A stretch of DNA of 64,000 bases from the NCBI GenBank assembly GCA_002500745.1, contig DLST01000010.1:248001-312000 (forward strand). Direction: 5' to 3'. The position numbers were made by a program, and so were the translations under genes. Under the pieces are notes generated by a model. That model was not told the origin of the DNA. It was given only the letters and a program-made list of their open reading frames with translations, and made no database searches. This stretch comes from Sphingobacterium sp. UBA7855 (GTDB lineage: Bacteria; Bacteroidota; Bacteroidia; Sphingobacteriales; Sphingobacteriaceae). Shown here in pieces: positions 8,716-16,825 of this stretch (the stretch's first letter is position 1; each line of letters starts with the position of its first letter).

Positions 8716-8838
8716 TTGTATCGTGTTGTTATTCTTATTTTTATGTATGTCGGGTTAGGAATTTTGTATATATTTGAGAAGAATCTAAAGGCCATTGTCC
8801 GACGGGTAGATGAGTTAAAAGTGCTTCAGCAGAAGTGA
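8716..8838 (+). CDS. Possible small membrane protein (31-40 codons)
   Basis: A short open frame ends 18 bp before the cytolysin-like gene. From the TTG at 8716 it encodes 40 residues; from the ATG at 8743, 31 residues. The product has one hydrophobic helix (LYRVVILIFMYVGLGILYIF) followed by a charged amphipathic tail (EKNLKAIVRRVDELKVLQQK), a typical layout for small single-span proteins. Codon use is plausible, but there is no clear ribosome binding site and a frame this short could be chance or the end of a decayed gene. If real, its position suggests co-expression with the downstream lipoprotein. Confidence 0.35.
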   Translation: MYRVVILIFMYVGLGILYIFEKNLKAIVRRVDELKVLQQK

Positions 8839-8856
8839 CTATCAATTTTTTAAATT

Positions 8857-9852
8857 ATGAAATATCTGTTCCTGTTTTTGTTAAGCATTTGTTTTTTGTC
8901 AAGTTGTGACAAAGAGGATGCTGATATTGACGCTACAGAGATTGATGGGATAGTAATGGGCAAAAGGTATCAGTTTGAAGGACGTTCTGTTGGATTTTCT
9001 GTTAGTCAGTTTTATGTAGATGGTACGGTAGATATGAATTTCTATTTGGGCACGGTCTGGGGTTTGAAAGACACGACGCCGCAGCTAAAGTTAACCGCTC
9101 TTCGCTCTTATTATAAACCTTTTAAAAACGCAGTTTCATCTACGCAGCCAACTTTACCTTCGATTCGTATCATCCCAAGTTATGATGCTATTCGAGCTTT
9201 TGCAAAGAAAAGCAGAGGGGAACCAGCTGTTTTGGAGCAATCTTCTGTAGGTGCGTTTTTCGACTATAGAGCGATACGTTATCATCTCAATAATAGCCCT
9301 GACGTAGATAGTGTGCTAAAGTTGGTTCGCCATCGTGATTCAACCACAATAAAGAGGGCAAACAGCTTGCTATTGCGTCGGGAGCATATTGCATTTAGCC
9401 TTCAAGTTGATCTAGCGGATGATGTAAAGGGTTTTAACAAGGAGGAAGTTGAAAAATTAAAAAAGAGCGGATATAATCCTTATTATGTTTCATCCGCAAA
9501 TTACGGTACACATTCCATTGTAATGGGAGAAAGCGATTTTCCGCGTGGTGATCTGAAAAATGTCCTGGAGAAATTACTTTACAACCAAGAACTGACCGAA
9601 CTGGATAAAGCAATATTAAATGGTTCAGACGTATTAATATATCTGCGCGGCGGACGACAAAAAGGCTTTATCAGACGTGCAACAGGTCTCAACCCGATTA
9701 AAAAACTTGTTGCGGATTATAAAAATGAACTTGAATTGCAACAGCATAGCTATGATTATCCTATTAGCTATAGTCTAAGTGATCTCAATTCTTATGGACA
9801 CCTAAAATTTTGGTATTCTTATGATTTTCTTGTTCGAGAGGAGAAGGAGTGA
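8857..9852 (+). CDS. Cholesterol-dependent-cytolysin-like (CDCL) lipoprotein lacking domain 4
   Basis: A 331-residue lipoprotein (MKYLFLFLLSICFLSSC, lipobox Cys 17). From about residue 100 it follows the domain 1-3 core of thiol-activated cytolysins in order: a segment resembling the first membrane-hairpin region (SSVGAFFDYRAIRYHL, 129-144); a strand REHIAFSLQVDL (175-186) like YKQIFYTVSADL of perfringolysin; LKKSGYNPYYVSSANYG (201-217) like LKQKGVSNEAPPLMVSNVAYG; a double glycine YLRGG (262-266) like VVLGG; and YPISYS (301-306) like the near-invariant YPISYT. The protein ends about 25 residues later, where domain 4 with the cholesterol-binding undecapeptide would start. CDC-like proteins are known in Bacteroidota (for example Elizabethkingia) and are linked to killing of other bacteria. 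Its 3' end overlaps the convergent hydrolase gene by 68 bp. The homology is from recalled sequences, not a search. Confidence 0.65.
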   Translation: MKYLFLFLLSICFLSSCDKEDADIDATEIDGIVMGKRYQFEGRSVGFSVSQFYVDGTVDMNFYLGTVWGLKDTTPQLKLTALRSYYKPFKNAVSSTQPTLPSIRIIPSYDAIRAFAKKSRGEPAVLEQSSVGAFFDYRAIRYHLNNSPDVDSVLKLVRHRDSTTIKRANSLLLRREHIAFSLQVDLADDVKGFNKEEVEKLKKSGYNPYYVSSANYGTHSIVMGESDFPRGDLKNVLEKLLYNQELTELDKAILNGSDVLIYLRGGRQKGFIRRATGLNPIKKLVADYKNELELQQHSYDYPISYSLSDLNSYGHLKFWYSYDFLVREEKE

Positions 9853-10819
9853 ATTTGCGTTTAGTCCTGCTCTTAATCCATTGAAGTGCAATGTCGCTTG
9901 GTTCAGCCGATGCTGAAAGACTAGTGTTGTGATCTAATGTAGGGAATAGGCAATACTCGAAAGGTTTTCCCTGCGCTTTCAATGCATTGAGGCGTTCTAT
10001 CGATAAGCCTACTGGTATTTGGATATCTTGCGACCCGAACAGCCAAAGTCCTGGTACAGCTGTCGTTTTTAGTGATGTGACTGGATCGGTATTGATAAAT
10101 TGATAACGGTCTGGATCATTCATCACATGATGACGAGCCTCAGTCTCCGTATGTTTATCCCAAAAGTCTTTTCTTCCATTTGTAAAGAACTGAAATCGGA
10201 GCTGTTCACGCGCAGGAATTACTGCACCACTATACAAGACAAAAAAGTCGACCAATGGATTTTTGTTGGCCGCCAATGGAATGATCCAGCCCGCTTGACT
10301 AAATCCTAGCAGTCCGATTGGAATATTCGGGTTGTGTAGTTGTTGATGGAACGTTTTTACAGCTGCTTGTGCATCTTTTGCAAGCAGATTGAGGTTAGCG
10401 GAGTCAATATTATTTGTACCAACCTCAGGGCCGGCATAAATTCCCTTCGATTTTCCTACCCCACGTTTGTCATAGGTAAATACAGCAATACCATTTCGAG
10501 CTAAAAATGAGGCGAAATCCGTCATCCTTTTCTCTTGCCCGGAACCGTGAACGAGGACAATGGCCGCACGGGGATGTGTTGGCTGAAGTATGGAACCTGC
10601 CAATTGAATGTCCTCACTCTTAAATAGGATATCTTTTGTTAGCCAGTCTGAATTTTGGGCTTTCGCAATCTGTGAATAGGTCACAACATATAGAAACATC
10701 AACGATAGCAGCACATAGAATGTGATCCGTTTTATCGAAATGAGCTTCGGCGGAAAATAGTCTAATAAATGGATCTTAGGCATAAGAATTTCTCGGTTAT
10801 ATTTATCGAAGTTAATCAT
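9785..10819 (-). CDS. Alpha/beta hydrolase with N-terminal membrane anchor
   Basis: A 344-residue serine hydrolase of the alpha/beta fold, probably an esterase or acyl-transferring hydrolase of unknown substrate. An N-terminal hydrophobic segment (about residues 32-52, ending YSQIAKAQ) is a signal peptide or anchor, so it acts in the periplasm. Landmarks: oxyanion motif VLVHGSG (about 88-94), FTYDKRGVGKSKG, nucleophile elbow GFSQAG (Ser about 174), acid in FGSQDIQIP (about 266) and the His in LDHNTS. The start may be Met 1 or the Met at residue 13 (MPKIHLL). Its last 22 codons overlap the convergent cytolysin-like gene. It lies 33 bp after an AraC-type regulator on the same strand, which suggests an operon. 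Confidence 0.85.
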   Translation of the reverse strand: MINFDKYNREILMPKIHLLDYFPPKLISIKRITFYVLLSLMFLYVVTYSQIAKAQNSDWLTKDILFKSEDIQLAGSILQPTHPRAAIVLVHGSGQEKRMTDFASFLARNGIAVFTYDKRGVGKSKGIYAGPEVGTNNIDSANLNLLAKDAQAAVKTFHQQLHNPNIPIGLLGFSQAGWIIPLAANKNPLVDFFVLYSGAVIPAREQLRFQFFTNGRKDFWDKHTETEARHHVMNDPDRYQFINTDPVTSLKTTAVPGLWLFGSQDIQIPVGLSIERLNALKAQGKPFEYCLFPTLDHNTSLSASAEPSDIALQWIKSRTKRKFTPSPLEQENHKNTKILGVHKN

Positions 10820-10852
10820 TTGAACTTTAAATAATTTGTTTTTTTAATCATT

Positions 10853-11734
10853 TTAAGAATTTTTAGACGGGAAGAATAGTTGTTGATATGCTGATGGAGA
10901 CATTTTTTTTTGTTTCTTGAAAAAATGCGAGAATGTAGACAAGTCTTGAAACCCGAGTTCAATCATAGTCGTCTTGATCGGATTGGGCGCAGTGCTTAGG
11001 AGATGCATAGCTTCTTTTAATAAGCGCCGGTGTATCAATTTAAGTGGCGCAACACTCATATGGTATTTAGTGAGCTTCCTAAGTGCGTTTTCAGTCATAT
11101 TAAGCGCATCTGCATAATAGGCAACATCATGTTGCTCCTTGTAATGTAGCTCGATCAACTCCAGGAATTTATTTAAAGTTACTGAAAGGGATGTCGATTG
11201 GGGATATCCCATCCGATCCATCAGAATACGACTAATTTCCTCTAAGCTAATTGATGCACGCTTCCCTAAAAGTGGAAATAGCGGTTGAATTCGAGAAAGT
11301 TCCGATCCTATTTGTTGTAAATCGGTACGTAGTTTTTCAAATTGATATTCTGTGATGTCTATTATAGGATTATGCCTTAGTAACGTCATATTGATAGGAA
11401 GGCTAAGACATAGCTTTTCGAAATTTTGTCTAGAGAGTTTAAACTGATAAGCAGTAGTCTCTTCCATACAAGAAAAGGAACTTGACTGTCCTGGAAAAAT
11501 TAAATGAATTTGATAGCTTTCTAACGGATACTTTTTCTGGTCAATGAGATGAATACCACCTTTTGATTGCAATAACGTAAATACAAATTTTTCATTATTC
11601 TTAACTTGAATGGTATAATTTGTAACTCTCCATAATTTGAATAAAAAGCCTTGCTGTTCGACGTGTGAACCGCAAACTTTTACATTTCCTGCACAGAATG
11701 TAATCCATTTTAATGCGAGATGATAATTTAGCAC
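10853..11734 (-). CDS. AraC-family transcriptional regulator
   Basis: A 293-residue regulator. The C-terminal hundred residues form the double helix-turn-helix of the AraC family: DVAYYADALNMTENALRKLTKY for the first, and IKTTMIELGFQDLSTFSHFFKKQKKMSPSAY for the second, with the usual G-F-x-D/S-x-S-x-F-S-x-x-F-K pattern. The N-terminal 180 residues are a beta-rich sensing domain (FKLWRVTNYTIQVKNNEKFVFTLLQ) resembling the cupin-like effector domains of this family. It is on the same strand and 33 bp upstream of the alpha/beta hydrolase, which it may control. Effector unknown. Confidence 0.9.
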   Translation of the reverse strand: MLNYHLALKWITFCAGNVKVCGSHVEQQGFLFKLWRVTNYTIQVKNNEKFVFTLLQSKGGIHLIDQKKYPLESYQIHLIFPGQSSSFSCMEETTAYQFKLSRQNFEKLCLSLPINMTLLRHNPIIDITEYQFEKLRTDLQQIGSELSRIQPLFPLLGKRASISLEEISRILMDRMGYPQSTSLSVTLNKFLELIELHYKEQHDVAYYADALNMTENALRKLTKYHMSVAPLKLIHRRLLKEAMHLLSTAPNPIKTTMIELGFQDLSTFSHFFKKQKKMSPSAYQQLFFPSKNS

Positions 11735-11972
11735 TTTTTTTTAACTATTTTTTAATTTTTGCAGGCATATTTGGCGGATGTTTCCACTTTCTATGCACAC
11801 GTGAAAAAAAATTATTGATGTATTTGGCGCAGTCGACGCTCAAAAATTTTTGGTTGAAAAACTTTTTTGATTAATGTTTCTAGTATTCAAGTTAATATTT
11901 TTTTTTGAAATCCGAAATTTTTATTGAAAAATAATCGATCAAATAATAAAATTCTTCTTTGGGCTATTCAAA

Positions 11973-12008
11973 AAAAACGGGTATTTTCGTTAAAAAATAC
12001 CCGTTTTT
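11973..12008 (-). terminator. Strong bidirectional terminator after the TonB receptor gene
   Basis: A perfect 15-bp stem AAAAACGGGTATTTT (11973-11987) / AAAATACCCGTTTTT (11994-12008) with a 6-nt loop, starting 16 bp past the stop of the minus-strand receptor gene. The T-run is present on both strands. Confidence 0.8.
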
Positions 12009-12023
12009 ATAATAAAATGTTCG

Positions 12024-14555
12024 CTACTGCATTTGTATGCCTTCCATGGCATTCGTATTTTTATTTTTCTTAAACATGTTCATATCCATTTTTCCAAAGC
12101 GGTAGGAAAGATTCAATTTGATCAATTGTGGATTTGAAAGACGGTAATAGGTTTGGGAAAACCCTTCTCCGGAGGAAACGATTGTATTGCCTCGTGTTCT
12201 GAAGATATCATTGATTGCCAGAGTTGCTGAGGCAGCCTGATTCTTTAAGAAACTTTTTTTGATGGCAAAGTCGATACCATAGAATGGTTTGATATACCCT
12301 TGTGAAGAGCTTTGCGCTTGGTTCATGGGTGGGCCAAATGTTTGAGCCTGCGTTACTGGCATATTTGTTTTGCCCTGATATTCAAACGCAAGCTGCAGAT
12401 TCCAGTTTTTCTGCAAATTGAACGTATTGTTCAATTTTCCAAATACGGTCCACATACCTTCCGATGGTGTTTGTTCGTCGACTTCAATTTTAGAATTGTA
12501 GAAGTTAAGGTCTGCCGTCAGATCCCACCATTTTTTAAGCGTATTGGTGTACGTGAATTCTGCGCCATAATTTTTGCTGGAGTTGGCATTGATATAGGTG
12601 TTAATGAAGTCCATTTTGTTTGTGACCGGATTCAGCTCCTGCGTTAGGTAGCGTGTAATTAGGTTATTTGTACGCTTATAATATACCGTTGCCAAAAATG
12701 TACCTTTTCCATGTGTACGACTATAGGACAATTCGCCGGATGTAGTAAATTCAGGTACAAGGTCAGGGTTACCACGGGTAATATTTAAGCTATCCGTGTA
12801 GTCAACAAAAGGGATGAGCTGAAAGAAGTTCGGACGGTTGACACGACGGGTTACGCTCATCTGTATTTGGTCTTTTTCGGTTAGCTTTTTGCTCAAGAAC
12901 AAAGAAGGAAATAAGCTCAGGGGATACTTGTTGTGGAACTTTTCGTTTGTATTCAAAAGTTCACCGTCGTACGTTGAGCTTTCTGCGCGCAGCCCAACTT
13001 TATAGGATACCCAGTCCTTGAGGTTTCCTCCAAGTGAGGCATAGGCTGCATAGACGCTGTTCTTATTGTTATAGTTCGCTGAAGCTGCGGTGATATTCTC
13101 AAAATCATCTTTGTCCACGGCTTTTAAGGAATTATTATTGAGATTTTTGAGTTTATTGATCTGTGCACGTACACCAGTTTCGAGTTTCATGCCATTTTTG
13201 AATGGTTTGACATAATCTGCCTGCACAGTCATGAACTTATTATCACCGGAACCGATGTTTTTTTGGATTTGAGTTCCGCTGATTTCCCTGCTTCCATTGC
13301 GGTAATTGGTGGTGTATAAACCATTGGATGTGTTGTTACCGCCAAAATAATTGAAATCCACAGATAATTCCTCGCCTTCAGTTTTGAATTTTTGGACGAG
13401 ACCAGCTTGCAATCCACGTGGCTTAAAGCTTCTTTCAGATTCGGAAATCCGATCGCTGAGTGATTTGTTATTGCCAGAGGTGGTTGAGATCGACGAGTTC
13501 TCATTCGGCTTAAATTTACCCTGAACCAATACGCCGGCTACAGATAGCGTTGTTTTGGGACTTAAGTCGTAATCTACGCCGAGCCGGCCAAAGGTAATCA
13601 TACCTTTTGTTTTGCCTTCAATATCTTGATCTACTGTTGATTCTATACCATTAATTGTACTGGTACGGTGGCTGTCGCCCTCGGTGTTGGTCCGCATGCG
13701 CATATTCATTCCCGTCAGTGAGATATTGAATTTATTTTGACGCAGATTTAAACTACCCATAAAGTTGGTCCCACCAAAGCGGTCTCCACCTAAGGTGACC
13801 ATACCATTGTATCCAGCTTTCTTATTTTTCTTCAGAATAATGTTGAGGATACCGGCCATACTTCCAGAAGCGTCGTATTTGGCAGATGGATTTGTGATAA
13901 TTTCGATTTTGTCAATCACATCGGCAGGAATCTGGTCCGGAGTGAGTGTGGTGGGTTTTCCATCGACAAAAATTGTAGGGGCGGCATTTCTCAGTTTTAC
14001 GTTTCCGTCGATATCGACTTGTACAGAAGGCATATTTCGGAGTACATCGATCGCTGTACCGCCAGCTGCAACGATATTTTTCTCTACATTGAAGACTTTT
14101 TTATCGATGTCCATTTCGAGTAGTGCTTTGCGGCCCGTAACAGTGACTTCATCGAGTTTACGCGTGTCATTGTCCAGTTTGATCGCACCTAGATCTTTGG
14201 TTGTTGTTTTGCTATCGCTATAGTCTACAGCTAGATCTATAGGTGCATAGCCTACGGAGCTAATTTTTAGTTTCCATTTTTCTTTTGGTGAAATGGCTGC
14301 GAAATTGAATTTTCCATTTTCTGAAGAGCTGGTACTTTTTACGAGAATTTCTCTTTCTTTCCCTGTAGCTTGATCCTTGATAAGCTTCAATAAATTCACG
14401 GAAGCTTGTGAGATAGGTTTCCCGTTGCTGTCCACAATCTGGCCCGAGAGCTGACCTTCGGACATGGCGAAAGCAGGACGACCACCTGCAGGGGCTTGAG
14501 CGTGTACGGAAGCAACCGCAGTTGCCATTAGCGCTATTGCTATAAATCTTTTCAT
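12024..14555 (-). CDS. TonB-dependent outer membrane receptor (OMP_b-brl_3 type)
   Basis: An 843-residue outer-membrane receptor. It begins with a signal peptide (MKRFIAIALMATAVASVHAQ), then a carboxypeptidase-regulatory-like beta domain (GQIVDSNGKPISQASVNLLKL, about 35-130), a TonB plug (ALLEMDIDKKVFNVEKNI; AIDVLRNMPSVQVDIDGNVKLRN; IDKIEIITNPSAKYDASG, about 145-235), and a beta-barrel with LTEKDQIQMSVTRRVNRPNFFQL, typical of the outer-membrane-protein-beta-barrel family. It lacks an adjacent SusD, so it is a stand-alone receptor, perhaps for peptides, metal complexes or secreted factors. It lies 154 bp downstream of the LytTR regulator gene and has its own predicted promoter with direct-repeat operator, which suggests control by that regulator. 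The C-terminal residues after the barrel (KNKNTNAMEGIQMQ) are an unusual polar tail. Confidence 0.9.
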   Translation of the reverse strand: MKRFIAIALMATAVASVHAQAPAGGRPAFAMSEGQLSGQIVDSNGKPISQASVNLLKLIKDQATGKEREILVKSTSSSENGKFNFAAISPKEKWKLKISSVGYAPIDLAVDYSDSKTTTKDLGAIKLDNDTRKLDEVTVTGRKALLEMDIDKKVFNVEKNIVAAGGTAIDVLRNMPSVQVDIDGNVKLRNAAPTIFVDGKPTTLTPDQIPADVIDKIEIITNPSAKYDASGSMAGILNIILKKNKKAGYNGMVTLGGDRFGGTNFMGSLNLRQNKFNISLTGMNMRMRTNTEGDSHRTSTINGIESTVDQDIEGKTKGMITFGRLGVDYDLSPKTTLSVAGVLVQGKFKPNENSSISTTSGNNKSLSDRISESERSFKPRGLQAGLVQKFKTEGEELSVDFNYFGGNNTSNGLYTTNYRNGSREISGTQIQKNIGSGDNKFMTVQADYVKPFKNGMKLETGVRAQINKLKNLNNNSLKAVDKDDFENITAASANYNNKNSVYAAYASLGGNLKDWVSYKVGLRAESSTYDGELLNTNEKFHNKYPLSLFPSLFLSKKLTEKDQIQMSVTRRVNRPNFFQLIPFVDYTDSLNITRGNPDLVPEFTTSGELSYSRTHGKGTFLATVYYKRTNNLITRYLTQELNPVTNKMDFINTYINANSSKNYGAEFTYTNTLKKWWDLTADLNFYNSKIEVDEQTPSEGMWTVFGKLNNTFNLQKNWNLQLAFEYQGKTNMPVTQAQTFGPPMNQAQSSSQGYIKPFYGIDFAIKKSFLKNQAASATLAINDIFRTRGNTIVSSGEGFSQTYYRLSNPQLIKLNLSYRFGKMDMNMFKKNKNTNAMEGIQMQ

Positions 14556-14606
14556 TTTTTCTTTGCTATTCTACCGGCTACGCGGATTAGGCTGTTCGAT
14601 AGTACG

Positions 14607-14637
14607 CAAATTTGAAAAGGATTTTTTAGCTATGCAA
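14607..14637 (-). promoter_or_regulatory. Predicted promoter of the TonB receptor gene
   Basis: Read on the minus strand, a TTG (-33; plus-strand CAA at 14635-14637) is followed after exactly 20 nt by CAAATTTG (14607-14614), close to the Bacteroidota -7 consensus TAnnTTTG. The predicted start is near 14600, giving a leader of about 45 nt before the receptor ATG. Confidence 0.5.
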
Positions 14638-14642
14638 TCATC

Positions 14643-14670
14643 TGTAGACCGAAGCGGCCAATGTGTAGAC
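14643..14670 (-). promoter_or_regulatory. Candidate LytTR operator: two TGTAGAC direct repeats 21 bp apart
   Basis: TGTAGAC occurs at 14643-14649 and 14664-14670, a spacing of 21 bp (two helical turns), directly upstream of the predicted -33 element. LytTR-domain regulators are known to bind paired direct repeats at about this spacing, and a LytTR response regulator gene ends only 40 bp away. The assignment is inference from spacing, position and neighbourhood. Confidence 0.4.
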
Positions 14671-14709
14671 GAACGGATAATTGCATCGATTCAATTTGTG
14701 GGGGTAGCA

Positions 14710-15399
14710 TTAGATAAACTGTTCAATATTTTTGATATATTTTTTACCGATAGGAAGTGCGGTTTCAGGTAAGGTGAGTTTGCTTTGGGCGGCCTGCTCA
14801 ATACGATTTTTATTGACAATAAAGGAATTATGTACGCGGAGAAAGTCTGTAGTCGGTAATATTTTTTCCATTCCGCGTAGGTTACTGCGCGTAAGAAGTG
14901 GCGATTCTCGGTCTACCAAATAGATCTTTACATAGTCTTTCAAGCCTTCGATGTAGCTGATTTCATGGAGAAAAATTTTCGTCTTTTTATATTCTACATT
15001 AACGATAATATGATCCTGTTCGGGGAGCTGTTTTGCACGGAGCAGCATACCTTCTTCTACTTTTCGGACAGCCGCTGCGAGTCGTTCTTTTGAAATCGGC
15101 TTAAGCAGATAATCAATGGCATTTAGCTCGAAACCTTCAACAGCATATTGATGATAGGCTGTGGTGAAGATAACCAAGGGGCGGGTGGCGAGTTCGCGAA
15201 TAAACTGCGTACCCAATTGATCGGGCATTTCAATATCCAGAAAAATCAGATCGATAGCGTGATTTTTTAAATATTCTTCCGCTTCGGCCGTCGCATTAAA
15301 TTTATGGACGACTTCGATTTGCTCAAAATTCAACAAGTCGTCTTCTAAAATATTGAGCGCGAAGGGTTCATCATCTATGAGTATACATTTAATCTTCAT
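14710..15399 (-). CDS. LytTR-family response regulator
   Basis: A 229-residue response regulator. The receiver domain (1-120) has the acidic pocket IDDEP (9-12), phospho-acceptor Asp 55 in LIFLDIEMP, Thr in FTTAY and Lys 100 in YLLKPIS. The C-terminal LytTR DNA-binding domain (about 135-229) shows YIEGLKDYVKIYL, the RSNLRGMEKILP helix and FLRVHNSFIVNKNRIE. The start overlaps the end of the sensor kinase gene by 11 bp, so the two form one translationally coupled operon. The next gene on the strand, a TonB receptor, has a candidate LytTR operator in front of it. Confidence 0.95.
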   Translation of the reverse strand: MKIKCILIDDEPFALNILEDDLLNFEQIEVVHKFNATAEAEEYLKNHAIDLIFLDIEMPDQLGTQFIRELATRPLVIFTTAYHQYAVEGFELNAIDYLLKPISKERLAAAVRKVEEGMLLRAKQLPEQDHIIVNVEYKKTKIFLHEISYIEGLKDYVKIYLVDRESPLLTRSNLRGMEKILPTTDFLRVHNSFIVNKNRIEQAAQSKLTLPETALPIGKKYIKNIEQFI

Positions 15400-16429
15400 C
15401 GGTCATTAGTTTGAGGGTGACTTCAAAATCTCCAGCATCGGTTTTTCTGATGCTGAGGTCATGTCGATTGGGATACAATAATTGTAATCGTCTGCGTACA
15501 TTCGTCAGTCCTATACCTTCGTTTGAACGCTGTTCTGTATGTTGTAAGATTTTATTGCGGGATATAAAAATAATGCCACCCGGAGTTTCCTGAAATTGAA
15601 ACTGTATCTGTGGTGCAGTTTTGCTATCCACACCGTACTTGAAAGCATTTTCTACAAAATGTATGAACAGTAGAGGGGGGATGAGCCTGTTTTTGATGGT
15701 ATCTTCAATATCTAGGCTTACATTTCCCTCAATCGGAAGACGAAGAGTTTGTAAATCAATGAAGTTGCGCATATGATCGATTTCATTAAACAGCTCAACT
15801 TGGGGTCCGTCTACTTCATAAAGAATATAGCGAAGCATTTCGGATAGCTTCACAATAGTCCCTTCGGAATCGGGAGACTGTTTGCGGATGAGCCAACGGA
15901 TATTGTTGAGTGTATTGAAAAGAAAATGCGGGCTGATCTGAAGTTTTAACATCGTTAGTTCTGCTGTCGTTTTTTCCAGGGCAATCTGTTTATTGAGTTC
16001 TTTTTGTCGAGCCTGTTCATCATACAGAAAGATCATGGAAGAAGTAATCATGCAGAGGGAGTAAATAATACCTGGACCGATCACCAGGCGGACAAATAGA
16101 ATATTCTCCTTCGTCAGATGAGCAAGTTCTCCAGCTGGATTAAAATAGACTATGCTATAATTCAGGGCTACATAAGTGGCGAATCCCAGTGCTATCAATA
16201 GTACAAAGATCTTTCTACGGCCGAAAAAATAGGTCGGTGCGACAATGTAGCAATGTAAATAAAAATGGGTAGCTAGGAATATGATATTTACTAAATGCGA
16301 GAATGCTGAATAGGGCTTAAAATCTGCGATCTTATCGGGTTGGTAAAGATAGGTAATAAAGGGTAAGAGCAATAGTATTGTCCAGATGACAATATGTAAA
16401 TAGAATTTTCTGAAAAATCTGCCGATCAT
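15389..16429 (-). CDS. LytS/YehU-type sensor histidine kinase
   Basis: A 346-residue membrane sensor kinase of the His_kinase (PF06580) class that partners LytTR regulators. The N-terminal 135 residues carry four predicted membrane helices (IVIWTILLLLPFITYLY; LVNIIFLATHFYLHCY; IFVLLIALGFATYVALNY; VIGPGIIYSLCMITSSMIFL) without a large periplasmic domain. After a short coiled coil comes the phospho-acceptor motif SPHFLFNTLNNIRWLI, and then an ATPase domain with the N-box LLFIHFVENAFKYGV and a glycine motif NEGIGLTNVRRRLQLLYP. It overlaps the regulator gene by 11 bp. The signal is unknown; the compact membrane sensor suggests an intramembrane or lipid-associated cue. Confidence 0.93.
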   Translation of the reverse strand: MIGRFFRKFYLHIVIWTILLLLPFITYLYQPDKIADFKPYSAFSHLVNIIFLATHFYLHCYIVAPTYFFGRRKIFVLLIALGFATYVALNYSIVYFNPAGELAHLTKENILFVRLVIGPGIIYSLCMITSSMIFLYDEQARQKELNKQIALEKTTAELTMLKLQISPHFLFNTLNNIRWLIRKQSPDSEGTIVKLSEMLRYILYEVDGPQVELFNEIDHMRNFIDLQTLRLPIEGNVSLDIEDTIKNRLIPPLLFIHFVENAFKYGVDSKTAPQIQFQFQETPGGIIFISRNKILQHTEQRSNEGIGLTNVRRRLQLLYPNRHDLSIRKTDAGDFEVTLKLMTDED

Positions 16430-16825
16430 GTGATGCCTAATTAATCCCTTTATTTTTGGATAACCCCAAACTTAGATAAAATGCTAATTATATACAATAT
16501 AAATACCTTTCGAAGCAAAAAAAATATTCATTAAAGCCTGTTGTAAATTCATCTGCCCTTGCTGCTAATCGATATAATGTATAAGCGAATCGATTGAATC
16601 CTATGAAAGCGGAAAATAAGCTGAACCGTTGGGAATAGTTTTGTATTTTGCAGGTATAAACTTTAGCATGCAGCAATAAGTCCAAACCGATGGCAGAACA
16701 TGAATTTGACATTTAATCCGTATTGCGGAAAAAAATCTGTAACCGCTTTGAGTTCTGGTATCACTTAATTGGTCTTAGGTTAGGGAATAATGGGGAGTAC
16801 TTTAGCAATAATTTGAACAGATTTT
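16430..16825. other. Divergent intergenic region, no gene supported
   Basis: Nearly 400 bp between the minus-strand LytS-type kinase and the plus-strand oxidoreductase. It should hold both promoters. A 74-codon minus-strand frame (16488-16712) has no family resemblance and no ribosome binding signal, and I leave it out. I see no strong hairpins or repeats. Confidence 0.6.

Noticed and set aside
16488..16712. 74-codon minus-strand open frame in the divergent intergenic region
   Set aside because: No family resemblance, no ribosome binding signal, and it lies where two promoters are expected.
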